Shown piece after piece: positions 46,020-55,253 of a DNA stretch of 64,000 bases (the stretch's first letter is position 1; every line of letters starts with the position of its first letter). The position numbers and the translations under genes were made by a program. The notes below the pieces were generated by a model. That model ran no database searches, had not been told where the DNA came from, and worked only from the letters and a program-made list of their open reading frames with translations. Location of the stretch: assembly GCF_018613935.1 (NCBI RefSeq), contig NZ_JAGGPF010000009.1, forward strand, positions 496,001 through 560,000, read 5' to 3'. Source of the stretch: Agromyces sp. ISL-38 (lineage in GTDB: Bacteria > Actinomycetota > Actinomycetes > Actinomycetales > Microbacteriaceae).

Positions 46020-47006
46020 CTACCCCTTCGTCGAGCCGGCGAGCAGGCCGCGCACGAAGTAGCGCTGCAGGCTGAAGAACACGATGAGCGGAATGATCAG
46101 GGAGATGAAGGCGGCGGCCGTGAGGCGCTGCCACTCCTGACCGCGGTTTCCGGTCAGCTCCGCCAATCGCTGGGTCAGCGGTGCGACATCCGCGGTGCCA
46201 CCTGAGAAGACGAGGGCGACGAGCAGGTCGTTCCAGACCCAGAGGAACTGGAAGATGGCGAACGACGCGAGGATCGGCACCGAGAGCGGGAGGATGATCC
46301 GCAGGAAGATCTGCCCGTGGTTGGCGCCGTCGACGCGTGCTGCCTCGACGAGCTCGTTCGGGATGTCCGAGATGAAGTTGTGCAGCAGGAAGATCGCGAG
46401 CGGGAGGCCGAAGATCGTGTGCGCGATCCAGACCTGGATGTAGCTCTGGTCGGGAATGATGGGGATCACGTCGTGGATCGCCCGCTGGATCGGCAGCAGC
46501 CACGTCGTGAACATCTGCAGCAGCGGGATGAGCGCCATCTGCAGCGGCACGATCTGCAGCGCGAAGATCGCGATGAAGAGGATGCTCGCGCCCTTGAACG
46601 GGATCCACGCCAGTGCGTAGGCCGCCATCGCGGCGAGCACCGTCGCGAACACGACCACGGGCACGGTGATCGCGATCGAGTTCACGAAGTACGACCCGAG
46701 CTGGGGCGCCGACGACGACGACGAGAACAGCACCTCGCTGTAGTTGTCGAGGGTCCAGCCCCAGTTCTCGAAGACCGTCCACCAGCCGGTGGTCTTGATG
46801 AGCTCCTCTGGCCGGAACGACGAGATGAGCAGGCCGAAGGTCGGGATGACCCAGATGATCGCGATGACCAGGGAGACGACCGTGGCCGTGCGCGAGGTCA
46901 GTCGCTTCTTGACGCGAGTCGCTTTCGTGCCGTCGGCGTTGTACCCGCGGCGAAGCTCGGCTTTGGTCGTGGAATCGACCGGGATCTCGATCGGTGTGTA
47001 GGTCAT
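46020..47006 (-). CDS. CUT1 sugar ABC transporter permease, MalG/AglG-like
   Basis: A 328-residue permease with six membrane helices and the EAA motif ELVEAARVDGANHGQIFLRI (about residues 215-235) that contacts the ATPase. The N-terminal polar region of about 35 residues and the long periplasmic loop fit the alpha-glucoside (AglG/ThuG) group. The ATG overlaps the stop of the companion permease. No ATPase gene is present, as is common where one shared MsiK-type ATPase serves several importers. Confidence 0.92.
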   Translation of the reverse strand: MTYTPIEIPVDSTTKAELRRGYNADGTKATRVKKRLTSRTATVVSLVIAIIWVIPTFGLLISSFRPEELIKTTGWWTVFENWGWTLDNYSEVLFSSSSSAPQLGSYFVNSIAITVPVVVFATVLAAMAAYALAWIPFKGASILFIAIFALQIVPLQMALIPLLQMFTTWLLPIQRAIHDVIPIIPDQSYIQVWIAHTIFGLPLAIFLLHNFISDIPNELVEAARVDGANHGQIFLRIILPLSVPILASFAIFQFLWVWNDLLVALVFSGGTADVAPLTQRLAELTGNRGQEWQRLTAAAFISLIIPLIVFFSLQRYFVRGLLAGSTKG

Positions 47007-47974
47007 CGGATCTCCTTCTGCTGCCGGAGCACTCGAACGTTGTAGACGACGATGGGCAGCACCAGCACGAACAGCACGAGCGCGAGCGCCGAACCGCGCC
47101 CCGGCTCGAGCGCCCGGAAGGCCTGGGTGTACATCTCGTTCGCGACGACGCTCGTCTCGAAGTTGCCGCCCGTCATGGTGCGCACGATGTCGAAGACCTT
47201 CAGCGTGGCGATGGAGATCGTGGTGACGACCACGACGAGCGCCCCGCGGATGCCCGGGAGCGTGACGTTCGTGAAGCGCTGCCAGCCGTTCGTGCCGTCG
47301 AGTTCGGCGGCTTCGAGTTGCTCGGCGGGAATTCCCTTGATCGCGGCGGAGAGCACGACCACGGCGAATCCGGTCTGCACCCAGATCATCACGACGATGA
47401 GGAGCAGGGTGTTCGCGGGTGGCGACTGCAGCCAGAGCACCGGCTCCTGACCGAGCCAGACGAGGATCTGGTTGAGGAGGCCGATCTGGTCGCGGCCGGC
47501 CGGACGGAACTCGTAGACGAACTTCCAGATGATGCCGGCGCCGACGAACGAGATGGCGAACGGCATGAAGATGAGCGACTTGTAGATGCGCTCACCGCGT
47601 GACCGGTCGATGAAGTTCGCATACGCGAGGCCGATGATCGTGGAGATCGTCGGCACGAGGAGCACCCAGATGACCGTGTTGCGCAGCGTGATGAGCGCTT
47701 CGGGCTGGGTGAACATCCAGACGAAGTTGTCGAACCCGACGAACTCCCCGGCCCTGTTGGCGAAGGCGGCGACGGCGGTGAGTATGGCCGGGTAGACCAG
47801 TCCGACCGCGAGCAGGATGACCGCGGGAAGGAGGAAGAGCAGCAGTTGCAGCACGTCACGGCCGCGCTTTGGCGCCTTGTCGATGAAGAACAGGATGAGG
47901 CCGATGACGGCGACGAACACCGCGATACCGGCAACCAGCTGGACGATCTTGCCGATGAGATCAGCGGTCGTCAT
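47003..47974 (-). CDS. CUT1 sugar ABC transporter permease, MalF/AglF-like
   Basis: A 323-residue permease with about eight hydrophobic segments and the EAA motif EQLEAAELDGTNGWQRFTNV. It belongs with the binding protein upstream and the AglG-like permease downstream, whose start it overlaps by four bases. A gap of 95 bases separates it from the binding-protein gene. Confidence 0.92.
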   Translation of the reverse strand: MTTADLIGKIVQLVAGIAVFVAVIGLILFFIDKAPKRGRDVLQLLLFLLPAVILLAVGLVYPAILTAVAAFANRAGEFVGFDNFVWMFTQPEALITLRNTVIWVLLVPTISTIIGLAYANFIDRSRGERIYKSLIFMPFAISFVGAGIIWKFVYEFRPAGRDQIGLLNQILVWLGQEPVLWLQSPPANTLLLIVVMIWVQTGFAVVVLSAAIKGIPAEQLEAAELDGTNGWQRFTNVTLPGIRGALVVVVTTISIATLKVFDIVRTMTGGNFETSVVANEMYTQAFRALEPGRGSALALVLFVLVLPIVVYNVRVLRQQKEIR

Positions 47975-48069
47975 GCGGAGCTCCTCTCCGTTGAGGGGTG
48001 GCAGCAGGGCCGCGCGGCGAGCCGCGCGGCCCCACTGGTCTTGATGCTAGAGCAGTGGTCGCGTTACGA

Positions 48070-49410
48070 CTACTGCGGCCAGCTGTCCTGGATGAACTTC
48101 GTGGTGTCGGCGGTGGACTTTCCGCCGATCCAGTCGACCATTCCCTTCCAGAACGACCCGGAGCCGACGGCACCCGGCATGAGGTCGGAGGCGTCGAATC
48201 GGAACGTCGTCTCGGGGTCCTGCAGGATCGACACGGCGTTCGACAGGAGCGCACTGGACGCGTTCTCGGGGTCGAGGCCCTTGTTGGCGCTGATCACACC
48301 ACCGAGTTTGACCCGGATGTTCGCCCAGGTGTCGCTCGACAGGTACGTCTGGAAGGCTGCGACCTCTTCGGCGTCGCTGTACGCGGCCACGATCTCGCCA
48401 CCACCGGTGACGGCGTTGGCGCCGGCCTCGGTGCCGGGAAGGAGGAACGCCCAGACGTCGCCGTCTTCAGCGACCTTGGTGCCCTCGGGCCAGAAGCCCT
48501 CGTAGAACGTCGCCTGGTGGTGCAGGGCGCACGTGCCGTCGAGGATCGGGAGACCCCCGTCGCCGAACTCGGTCGTCGCGATCGAGTTGACGTCGCCGAG
48601 GCCGCCGTTCACCATGGCCGGCTCACGGATGAACGCGCCGACGGAGTCGAACGCGGTCGTGATCGGCTCGTCGGTGAACTTCACCTCGTTGGTGACCCAC
48701 TGGTCGTAGACCTCGGGTCCGGCCTGCCGGAGCACGAAGTCTTCCACCCAGTCGGTGCCGGGCCATCCGGTGGCGTCGCCGGAGGCGAAGCCGACGCACC
48801 ATGGCTTGTCGACGGTGCCGGATCCGGCGATCTCCTCGGAGAGCGTGGTGAGCTCGTCGAGCGTCTCGGGGACCTCCCAGCCGTTCTCCTCGAACATCGA
48901 CGGCGAGTACCAGACATAGCCCTTGACGCTCGCCATCAGCGGCGCGCCGTAGGTCGTGCCGTCGACGATGCCGTAGTTCTGCCAGTCCTCGGACCAGAAT
49001 TCCTTTGCATTGGCCACGACCGAGTCGGGCGCCGGCGTGAGGTATCCGGCGTCCGCTTGCGCGGCCATGAGACCGGGCTGCGGGAAGATCGCAAGGTTCG
49101 GCGGGTTGCCGCCCTGCGCGCGCACGTTGATCTGGGTCTCGAACTCCTTGCTGGGCTCGTAGACCACATCGATGCCGGTGCAGGACTCGAAGTCGGCCCA
49201 GGACTCGTTGAGGCGATCGGCTTCGACGTCGCTGATCGTGCCGTAGATGCTCACCTCGGTGCCCTCGTCGAAGGTGCCGTAGGTCTCGTAGGGCCCACAG
49301 TCCGCATCGGATGTCTCGGGGGCGTCCCCCGTGCATCCGGTAAGGGCGAGGCCCACGGTTGCGGCCGCTGCGAATGGTATCAGCAGACGGCGATGCCGTG
49401 TTGAACGCAT
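48070..49410 (-). CDS. CUT1 sugar-binding lipoprotein, AglE-like
   Basis: 446 residues with a lipoprotein signal (LLIPFAAAATVGLALTGC). TEVSIYGTISDVEADRLNES, NLAIFPQPGLMAAQADAGYL, APLMASVKGYVWYSPSMFEE and GDATGWPGTDWVEDFVLRQA resemble alpha-glucoside-type binding proteins. GAGGAGAG precedes the ATG at 49410; a longer frame to 49542 runs through the operator region. It is the first gene of the importer operon, divergent from its LacI gene. Confidence 0.93.
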   Translation of the reverse strand: MRSTRHRRLLIPFAAAATVGLALTGCTGDAPETSDADCGPYETYGTFDEGTEVSIYGTISDVEADRLNESWADFESCTGIDVVYEPSKEFETQINVRAQGGNPPNLAIFPQPGLMAAQADAGYLTPAPDSVVANAKEFWSEDWQNYGIVDGTTYGAPLMASVKGYVWYSPSMFEENGWEVPETLDELTTLSEEIAGSGTVDKPWCVGFASGDATGWPGTDWVEDFVLRQAGPEVYDQWVTNEVKFTDEPITTAFDSVGAFIREPAMVNGGLGDVNSIATTEFGDGGLPILDGTCALHHQATFYEGFWPEGTKVAEDGDVWAFLLPGTEAGANAVTGGGEIVAAYSDAEEVAAFQTYLSSDTWANIRVKLGGVISANKGLDPENASSALLSNAVSILQDPETTFRFDASDLMPGAVGSGSFWKGMVDWIGGKSTADTTKFIQDSWPQ

Positions 49411-49447
49411 ATCTCTCTCCTCGTTGAGTGTGGTGCAGGGGAAGCCG

Positions 49448-49627
49448 GGAACCGGTTCCAGCCTCCAACGTAGGACAGGACGCCTCCCGGCCACAAGATA
49501 TCCATGGTCACGAAACGGACACTGCCCGCATCCGTGAGTCAATCGGGCCGTCGCGCGGGGAGAGCGCTCTCACGACGAACTGGCCTGAGGCCCCCCGTCG
49601 CGGGTCGACTCGTCGGAACCGGTTCCA
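49448..49627. promoter_or_regulatory. Three palindromic operators in the divergent importer/LacI promoter region
   Basis: GGAACCGGTTCC occurs at 49448-49459 and 49616-49627, 168 bases apart, and GAGAGCGCTCTC at 49560-49571 between them. The two outer copies sit near the two gene starts, suited to looping by a tetrameric LacI protein. Confidence 0.78.
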
Positions 49628-49685
49628 CTCATGTCCCGTTCGCGACTACACTCTGCAACGGAGCTGCCCGACGAAGGGAGGCGCT

Positions 49686-50711
49686 ATGGCCGCGATCAGC
49701 GACGTCGCGCGCCTCGCGGGCGTCTCCAAGGCGACGGCATCGCGCGCGCTGAGCGGCCGCGGCGCCGTGGCCGACGAGACTCGCCGGCGCGTCGAGGCCG
49801 CAGCTGCCGAGATCGGCTTCATCGCCTCACCCGCCGCCGCGAGCCTCGTCACCGGCCGCTCGATGAACGTGGGCGTCATCATCCCGTTCGTCAATCGCTG
49901 GTTCTTCGGCGAGGTGCTCGAGGGCATCGAGCGGGCGTTGCTCGCCGCCGGCTACGACCTCACGCTCTACAACCTGGCCGACGACGGGCCCGAGCGGGCG
50001 CGCGTGTTCGATTTCTTCCTCGCCCGGAAGCGCGTCGACGCCGTCATCGCCATCGGGGTCGATCTCTCCGAGCGCGAGATCGCGTCGCTCGAGCAACGCG
50101 GCAAGCCGATCGTGGCGCTCGGCGGCGCCGATGCGGGCGTGCCGAGCCTGACGATCGACGACCGGGCGGTCGGGTTGCTCGCGACCGAGCACCTCCTGCA
50201 CCTCGGGCACACGAGGATCGCGCACCTCGCGGGCACGGGTGCGGCGCCGATGCCGAACAGCGTTCACGGGCGACGACGGCACGGATTCCTCGAGGCGATG
50301 ACCGCGGCAGGGCTCGCGCCCGGCGGGCGGGCGCACATCCACGAGACCGAGATGACCATGCCCGGCGGGTACACGGGCACGCTGCAGCTCCTCGGCCACC
50401 CCGGGCGGCGACCGACCGCGCTCTTCGCCGTGTCCGACGAGGTCGCCTTCGGCGCGTTCCGCGCGGCCGAGCACCTGGGCATCACGATTCCGGGCGAACT
50501 GTCGATCATCGGCATCGACGGCCACGAGTACAGCGAGATGTTCGGTCTCACGACGGTGGAGCAGTACCCGGGCGAGCAGGGCAGGCTGGCGGTCGACGTC
50601 GTGCTGCGCCTGCTCGGCGAGGGGGAAGAGGCCGACCCGCTCCCCGATTCCGGGGCTCCCCTCCCGACGCGGCTCGTGGTGCGTTCGAGCACGACTTCTG
50701 CGCCGCATTGA
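49686..50711 (+). CDS. LacI family regulator of the CUT1 importer
   Basis: A 341-residue LacI protein. Its HTH AAISDVARLAGVSKATASRA (residues 2-21) differs from the SHQTVSRVLN helix of the three pentose regulators, in keeping with the different nearby palindrome GGAACCGGTTCC. The sensor domain has VIIPFVNRWFFGEVLEGIER, IDDRAVGLLATEHLLHLGH and ALFAVSDEVAFGAFRAAEHL. GAAGGGAGG precedes the ATG. Confidence 0.93.
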   Translation: MAAISDVARLAGVSKATASRALSGRGAVADETRRRVEAAAAEIGFIASPAAASLVTGRSMNVGVIIPFVNRWFFGEVLEGIERALLAAGYDLTLYNLADDGPERARVFDFFLARKRVDAVIAIGVDLSEREIASLEQRGKPIVALGGADAGVPSLTIDDRAVGLLATEHLLHLGHTRIAHLAGTGAAPMPNSVHGRRRHGFLEAMTAAGLAPGGRAHIHETEMTMPGGYTGTLQLLGHPGRRPTALFAVSDEVAFGAFRAAEHLGITIPGELSIIGIDGHEYSEMFGLTTVEQYPGEQGRLAVDVVLRLLGEGEEADPLPDSGAPLPTRLVVRSSTTSAPH

Positions 50712-50820
50712 ACCCCTTCTCGAGAAACCCCTTTCTCACGTCACAGGGAGCTGCGATCGTTGGATTTCCGGGATTCGCTTGCGCGCGCCTCCATGGACTG
50801 CTACAAAAGGTGCGGGCAGG

Positions 50821-50836
50821 CGAGATAGCGCTTTCT
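50821..50836 (+). promoter_or_regulatory. LacI-type operator before the arabinofuranosidase remnant
   Basis: CGAGATAGCGCTTTCTC is an imperfect palindrome (GAGA-TAGCGCTT-TCTC) with the AGCGCT core seen in the other LacI operators of the window. It lies about 40 bases before the ATG at 50874. Confidence 0.5.
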
Positions 50837-50873
50837 CAGCACGGTGATCAACGCGGATGACTGGAGGCAGCAC

Positions 50874-51203
50874 ATGGCATTCGTGCCGATGACGTACGGT
50901 TCGGGCGACCCCGGGCCCGTGCGCCGGAGAACCGCCCGATGAGCGCGCTCGGCGAGCTCCGCGCATCAAGGGCACGGCGCCCGCCAAGGCGCGCTCGGCC
51001 TCGTCCGGAACGACGGCTCGACGCAGTTCGCTGCTGATTCCAGCTTCCTTCCGGTCACCGGGGTCGCGCACTCGCGATTCACGTCGTTCCGGGCGCACAA
51101 CTTCCCCGACCGCTACATCCGCCACCACAACTACGGCCTCCGGCTCGACGCGGTCTCGAGCGACCTCGACCGCGCCGACGCGACGTTCCGAATGGTCGAC
51201 TGA
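50874..51203 (+). pseudogene. Arabinofuranosidase-type gene remnant with C-terminal AbfB (CBM42-like) domain
   Basis: An ATG at 50874 after CTGGAGG starts MAFVPMTYGSGDPGPVRRR and stops at TGA 50940-50942. The same frame resumes and ends with QFAADSSFLPVTGVAHSRF, TSFRAHNFPDRYIRHHNYGL and DRADATFRMVD, then TGA at 51201. The SFRxxNFPDRYIRHxNYxLR...ADATFR pattern is that of the arabinose-binding AbfB domain at the end of arabinofuranosidases. The catalytic domain is missing. The gene was therefore a secreted or intracellular arabinoside hydrolase that has been internally deleted. Confidence 0.6.
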
Positions 51204-51330
51204 CACGCAATGCAGGCGCCGAATGCCTCCTGCCGAGCGTGCGGCACGAGGCGTCCGAATGCTGTGTCCCGGCGCGCCGCCGAGCCGAATGCACGACATC
51301 GACGCCACGATGTGGCTGAGTAGAGAATGG

Positions 51331-51343
51331 ATAGCCTAGCTAT
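51331..51343 (+). promoter_or_regulatory. Small palindrome upstream of GntR gene
   Basis: ATAGC-CTA-GCTAT lies about 100 bases before the GntR start, in an otherwise non-coding stretch (51204-51441). It may be an operator or part of a promoter, as AT-rich positions are rare here. Confidence 0.35.
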
Positions 51344-51441
51344 GACTCGAATCGGATGTCTCGCATGACGCCGCGACCCGCCGGAGCTTGGAGAATGGGT
51401 CTGTTGCGCCCGTCGGCGCCGGACGGGATGAAGGGACACAG

Positions 51442-52221
51442 GTGAGCACCAGCTATCTCGAGCAACCCCTGCTCACCTCCCCCGGTCAGCCCCTTCGCGT
51501 GGCCGTGTACTCGCGCATCGCCCACGGGATCCGCACCGGAGTCTTCCCACTCGGCACAGCACTGCCGCGTGAGACTGAGCTCGGCGTCGCGCTCAGGGTG
51601 AGCCGCACGGTCGTTCGCGAGGCCCTCATGCTGCTCGAGGAAGACGGACTGATCAGCACCCGCCGAGGCGTCGGGCGATTCGTCGCCGAGGCGGTGCCTC
51701 ACGCAGGACTCGAAGAGTTTCGGCCATTCGACCTCGTGCTCGCCGAGCCGGGGGCGGCCATCACGTTCCGTCACGTCGAACTCACGCGGCAGGCGGCGAC
51801 CGACTTCGTCACGACGTACCTCCAGGTCCCTGAGGACGCCCGATTCTGGTTTCGTGAGGCGATCGCGTTCCGCGACGGCGAGCCGATCGCGGTCGTGCAG
51901 GAGTACCTGCCGGCCGATGATGACCGTGCGGGCTTCGGGGGCGCGGTCGCCGATGTGCTCTCCGACGTGGCCGAGGCAGACTCGACCGTGCTGATGCGCA
52001 TCGTCGATCGCACCGGGCTCGCATTCATTTCCGGCATCTGTCGCATCAGCGTGAGCGTGGCCGGCGCCACCCGCGCGAGGCAGCTCGACCTGAAGGCCGC
52101 CGATCCCGTCATGCTGCTCACGCAGACCGCCGATCTCGACGGCCGACCTGCGTATCTCGCCAAGGTCGCGGTGGCGCCATCCGTCGGCCACCTTTCGGTG
52201 CGGCAGTCGAGCGGCGGGTAG
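51442..52221 (+). CDS. GntR family (HutC-type) regulator
   Basis: 259 residues: winged HTH with YSRIAHGIRTGVFPLGTALP, RETELGVALRVSRTVVREAL and LEEDGLISTRRGVGRFV (residues 22-83), and a C-terminal UTRA-like ligand domain. The GTG at 51442 follows AAGGGACACAG; the frame also extends 18 codons upstream to 51388. It diverges in orientation from the nucleoside-salvage genes on the minus strand and is their likely regulator. Confidence 0.9.
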   Translation: MSTSYLEQPLLTSPGQPLRVAVYSRIAHGIRTGVFPLGTALPRETELGVALRVSRTVVREALMLLEEDGLISTRRGVGRFVAEAVPHAGLEEFRPFDLVLAEPGAAITFRHVELTRQAATDFVTTYLQVPEDARFWFREAIAFRDGEPIAVVQEYLPADDDRAGFGGAVADVLSDVAEADSTVLMRIVDRTGLAFISGICRISVSVAGATRARQLDLKAADPVMLLTQTADLDGRPAYLAKVAVAPSVGHLSVRQSSGG

Positions 52222-52255
52222 CCCCGGTCGTCGCAGCTCGCAGCGACCCGGCGAA

Positions 52256-53218
52256 TCAGTCGTCGAGTCGGGCGAGGAGCCCGCGGCGCACCTCGGGTTC
52301 GAGGAAGGCCGCATCGACGCCCGCACGGTCGAGCGCCGCGAGCGCCGGGGCGCCCCAGCCGAGCTGGGCGACGAGCACCGCGCGTTCACCGGCGAGATCG
52401 CTTCCGGTTTGCATGGGGTTGTCGTCGCCGAGCACCACGCGCACCCCCGCTTCGCGCATCGTCGGCGCCGGATGGCGGGCGATCGCCGGGATCGCGCCTG
52501 TGTACCAGTTAGAAGTCGGGCACACCTCGACGAACACACCCTCTGCCGCGGCCCAGGCCAGCACCTCGGCGGCGTCGACGAGGTGAGCGCCGTGGCCGAT
52601 CCGAGTCGCGCCCAGCAGCCGGACCGCGTCCTGCACAGCCGAGGCAGGTCCGGCCTCGGCTGCATGGCAGGTGATGCCGAGCCCGGCGGCCCGTGCCACA
52701 GCGAACGCCGGCACGTGCACGTCGAGCCGTGGGAATCGAGACTCGTCGCCGGCGAGATCGAAGCCACAGACCCCGGCCCCGGCCGCCGCTCGTGCAAGCG
52801 CGAGGTTGGTGTCGGCGTCATGGTGGCGCAGCGCTGCAACCACCGCACCAGACGGCATCCCGCTCGCGACACTGCCGGCCGCCATTCCCCGGCAGACCGC
52901 GGCGATCACTTCGGCCAGTCCGCGTTCGTCGTCAGCATGGGTGGCAGGACCAAAGCGCAACTCGAGGTAGTCCTGTCCGGCGGCCGCCGCGTCCTCCACG
53001 GCCTCGCGGGCGATGCGTTCGAGCGTGTCGAGCCGCCGGAAGAACGGATAGCTGGCGGCGACCTTCGCGAGATATACGGTGAGATCCCCCGGCCGATCAA
53101 GTCGGAAGGCACGCTTCCAGCCTTCCGGCGGCTCGGGCAGACCGAACCCACTCGCAAGCTCGGCCGCGGTCGACGGTCGCACCCGGCCCTCGAGATGGCT
53201 GTGCAGGTTGATTAGCAT
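52256..53218 (-). CDS. add: Adenosine deaminase family protein
   Basis: It hydrolyses adenosine to inosine (or a related aminopurine). The 320-residue zinc hydrolase has all motifs in order: LHSHLEG (zinc HxH, residues 5-11), GITCHAAEAG (His and catalytic Glu), TRIGHGAHL (His) and VLGDDNPMQTG (Asp pair). The frame continues upstream to 53464 but the first part is antisense to nothing and lacks family similarity; the ATG at 53218 is right at the HxH motif. It lies 17 bases after the phosphorylase gene. Confidence 0.93.
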   Translation of the reverse strand: MLINLHSHLEGRVRPSTAAELASGFGLPEPPEGWKRAFRLDRPGDLTVYLAKVAASYPFFRRLDTLERIAREAVEDAAAAGQDYLELRFGPATHADDERGLAEVIAAVCRGMAAGSVASGMPSGAVVAALRHHDADTNLALARAAAGAGVCGFDLAGDESRFPRLDVHVPAFAVARAAGLGITCHAAEAGPASAVQDAVRLLGATRIGHGAHLVDAAEVLAWAAAEGVFVEVCPTSNWYTGAIPAIARHPAPTMREAGVRVVLGDDNPMQTGSDLAGERAVLVAQLGWGAPALAALDRAGVDAAFLEPEVRRGLLARLDD

Positions 53219-53235
53219 CGACGCTCCGGCGTGGC

Positions 53236-54006
53236 TCAGAGCTCGAGGCGGACTGCGGTCTCGAGCGCGGCCTCGATGCTGAGCATCCAGCCTTCCTTGA
53301 GCGCATCCTTGACTCCCGAGTACAGGCTGGTGCCGTCGTAGAGGTTGCTCGAGGTCGAGCAGATCATGCCGGCCCGCACACCTCGAATGCGCGCGACGAC
53401 GAAGATCGCCGATGCCTCCATCTCGACGTTGGTGATGCCGAGGTCGTGCAGCTGCGCGATCCACTCCGGCGTCTCTGCATAGAACGCATCGTCGCTCACG
53501 CTGAAGCCCGCGTGCACGTCCGTCTCGCTGCCCGCGGTGAGTTCCCGGGCCACCTTCGTGAGCTCAGAGGTGATCGCGAAGTCGGGCACCGCGGGATACC
53601 CCGGCAGAGCGTACGCCGCGGTCGTGCCGTCGTTGCGGAGCGAGCCCTCGCTCACGAGCAGGTCGCCGGGTTTGATCCCGGCTTGCAGCGCAGCCGAGGA
53701 CCCCACCCGGATCAAGGATGTCACGCCGACGCGGATCAGCTCCTCGGCCGCGATCGCGGCCGAGGGGCACCCCATGCCGGTCGAGGTCGCCGTGATCAGC
53801 CGTCCCTTGTACCTGCCGGTCATCGTGAGATGCTCGCGCTGGTGCGCGATGGTCTGCACGTCGCTCAGGAACTCGGCGATCATCGGCACCCGGAACGGGT
53901 CGCCCGGCAGCAGTGCCACGGTCGAGACCTCGCCCGGCGCGACGCCGATGTGGTACTGGCGTTCGCCGATTCCGGCGCTGGACTTGTCGACGGCGTTGAT
54001 CGTCAT
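53236..54006 (-). CDS. udp: Nucleoside phosphorylase, uridine phosphorylase-like
   Basis: 256 residues of the PNP/UDP family: YHIGVAPGEVSTVALLPGDP (phosphate-site start), STGMGCPSAAIAAEELIRVG, LIRVGSSAALQ and NVEMEASAIFVVARIRGVRA (ribose-binding Glu-Met-Glu). It cleaves uridine, or possibly other nucleosides, to base plus ribose 1-phosphate. Between the BMP-type binding protein and adenosine deaminase it forms a salvage operon. Confidence 0.93.
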   Translation of the reverse strand: MTINAVDKSSAGIGERQYHIGVAPGEVSTVALLPGDPFRVPMIAEFLSDVQTIAHQREHLTMTGRYKGRLITATSTGMGCPSAAIAAEELIRVGVTSLIRVGSSAALQAGIKPGDLLVSEGSLRNDGTTAAYALPGYPAVPDFAITSELTKVARELTAGSETDVHAGFSVSDDAFYAETPEWIAQLHDLGITNVEMEASAIFVVARIRGVRAGMICSTSSNLYDGTSLYSGVKDALKEGWMLSIEAALETAVRLEL

Positions 54007-54078
54007 CTGATGCTGACCCCTTCTGGAGCGTTGGTTCGGTTCGTTTCGACGCGCGGCGCCGGGCTCGGTCGCGGCGCG

Positions 54079-55194
54079 TCACGCCTTCGGCGATGAGGGC
54101 GACTCGACGACGAAGTCGCCCGAGATGATCTGCAGGCGCAGGTCCTCGACCTCGTCGAGAAGGGCGGGATCGATCCGTGACTCCCAGTCGTGCGTCGGCG
54201 CGATGCCGACGCCGTCGTTCTCGAGAGTGCCGACGTAGGGGGTGCTCGAGAAGTCGCCCTCGGCGGCCGCGAGGGTAACCTCTTCGGCGGCGGTCGTGAG
54301 ATTCTTCAGCACCGAGGTCAGGCAGTACGAGCGGTACGTCGGCACGGCGTCGTACACATCGCCGTTGACGCCGATGATCGCGAGATCTGCACCTTGCTCA
54401 TCGGCGACGGCAGCGGATGCCTCGAACAACCGACCGGCGACGGGCATGATCACGTCGACGCCCTGATCGAGTAGCCCCGAGGTGAGCGTGCGGGCCTTGA
54501 TCTGGTCATCGAACCCGCCGACGAAGAGCCCGTTCTGGGCCGCCTTGTCCCAGCCGAGCACCTTCACGTCCGCGCTGTGAACCTCGTTGTAGTGGGCGAC
54601 GCCGTCGGTGAAGCCATCCATGAACACGGTGACCGAGGGGAACGGCATGCCGCCGTAAGTGCCGACCGCGCCTGTCTTCGACACCCCGGCCGCCAGATAG
54701 CCGGCCAAGGCCGCGGCCTGTGCCGTGTCGAACAGCACCGGCTTGACGTTGCCGACTTCGATCGGCGCGCCCTCGGAGTCGGTGACGATGCTATCGATGA
54801 GCGCGAAGTCCACGTCGGGCGAACGCTCGGCGGCATCGCGCGTGGCGTTGGCGAGGGCGAAACCAACGGTGACGATGAGGTCGCAGTCCTGCTCGACGAG
54901 TCCCTGGATGTTGCCGGCGTACTGGTCTTCGGAAGCGGAGTCAGCCGTGAAGGTCTCGGTGCCGAGCTGATCTGCAGCGGCTTGCACCCCCTCGTAGGTG
55001 AGCTGGTTGAAATCCTTGTCATCGAAGCCGGTGATGTCGGAGACGGCGCACGGGGTGAAATTGCTCGCGTCCGATGAGGCGCCTGCGGGCGCGGCGGGTG
55101 CCGCGGCGCATCCCGCGAGCAGGAGGCTCGAGGCGACGACGGTGACGCCGGTGAGGCCGGTCGCGAGCGCGGGTTGGGAACTGCTTCGCATCAT
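54079..55194 (-). CDS. BMP family (nucleoside-binding) lipoprotein
   Basis: 371 residues with a lipoprotein signal ending in LLLAGC. VSDITGFDDKDFNQLTYEGV, TVGFALANATRDAAERSPDV, YLAAGVSKTGAVGTYGGMPF and IIGVNGDVYDAVP are typical of BMP/PnrA-type nucleoside receptors. AAGGACGTC precedes the ATG. No ATPase or permease gene follows, so it must use transport parts encoded elsewhere or act as a sensor. First gene of the BMP-udp-add group. Confidence 0.92.
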   Translation of the reverse strand: MMRSSSQPALATGLTGVTVVASSLLLAGCAAAPAAPAGASSDASNFTPCAVSDITGFDDKDFNQLTYEGVQAAADQLGTETFTADSASEDQYAGNIQGLVEQDCDLIVTVGFALANATRDAAERSPDVDFALIDSIVTDSEGAPIEVGNVKPVLFDTAQAAALAGYLAAGVSKTGAVGTYGGMPFPSVTVFMDGFTDGVAHYNEVHSADVKVLGWDKAAQNGLFVGGFDDQIKARTLTSGLLDQGVDVIMPVAGRLFEASAAVADEQGADLAIIGVNGDVYDAVPTYRSYCLTSVLKNLTTAAEEVTLAAAEGDFSSTPYVGTLENDGVGIAPTHDWESRIDPALLDEVEDLRLQIISGDFVVESPSSPKA

Positions 55195-55253
55195 GACGTC
55201 CTTGTCTGTGGGCGGAGTCGCACGCTTCGGACTCCCAAACGCGTGCAGTATGA

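Noticed and set aside
51340-52872. 510-residue minus-strand frame
   Set aside because: It lies partly antisense to the GntR gene and partly out of frame within the adenosine deaminase gene, with no family features.
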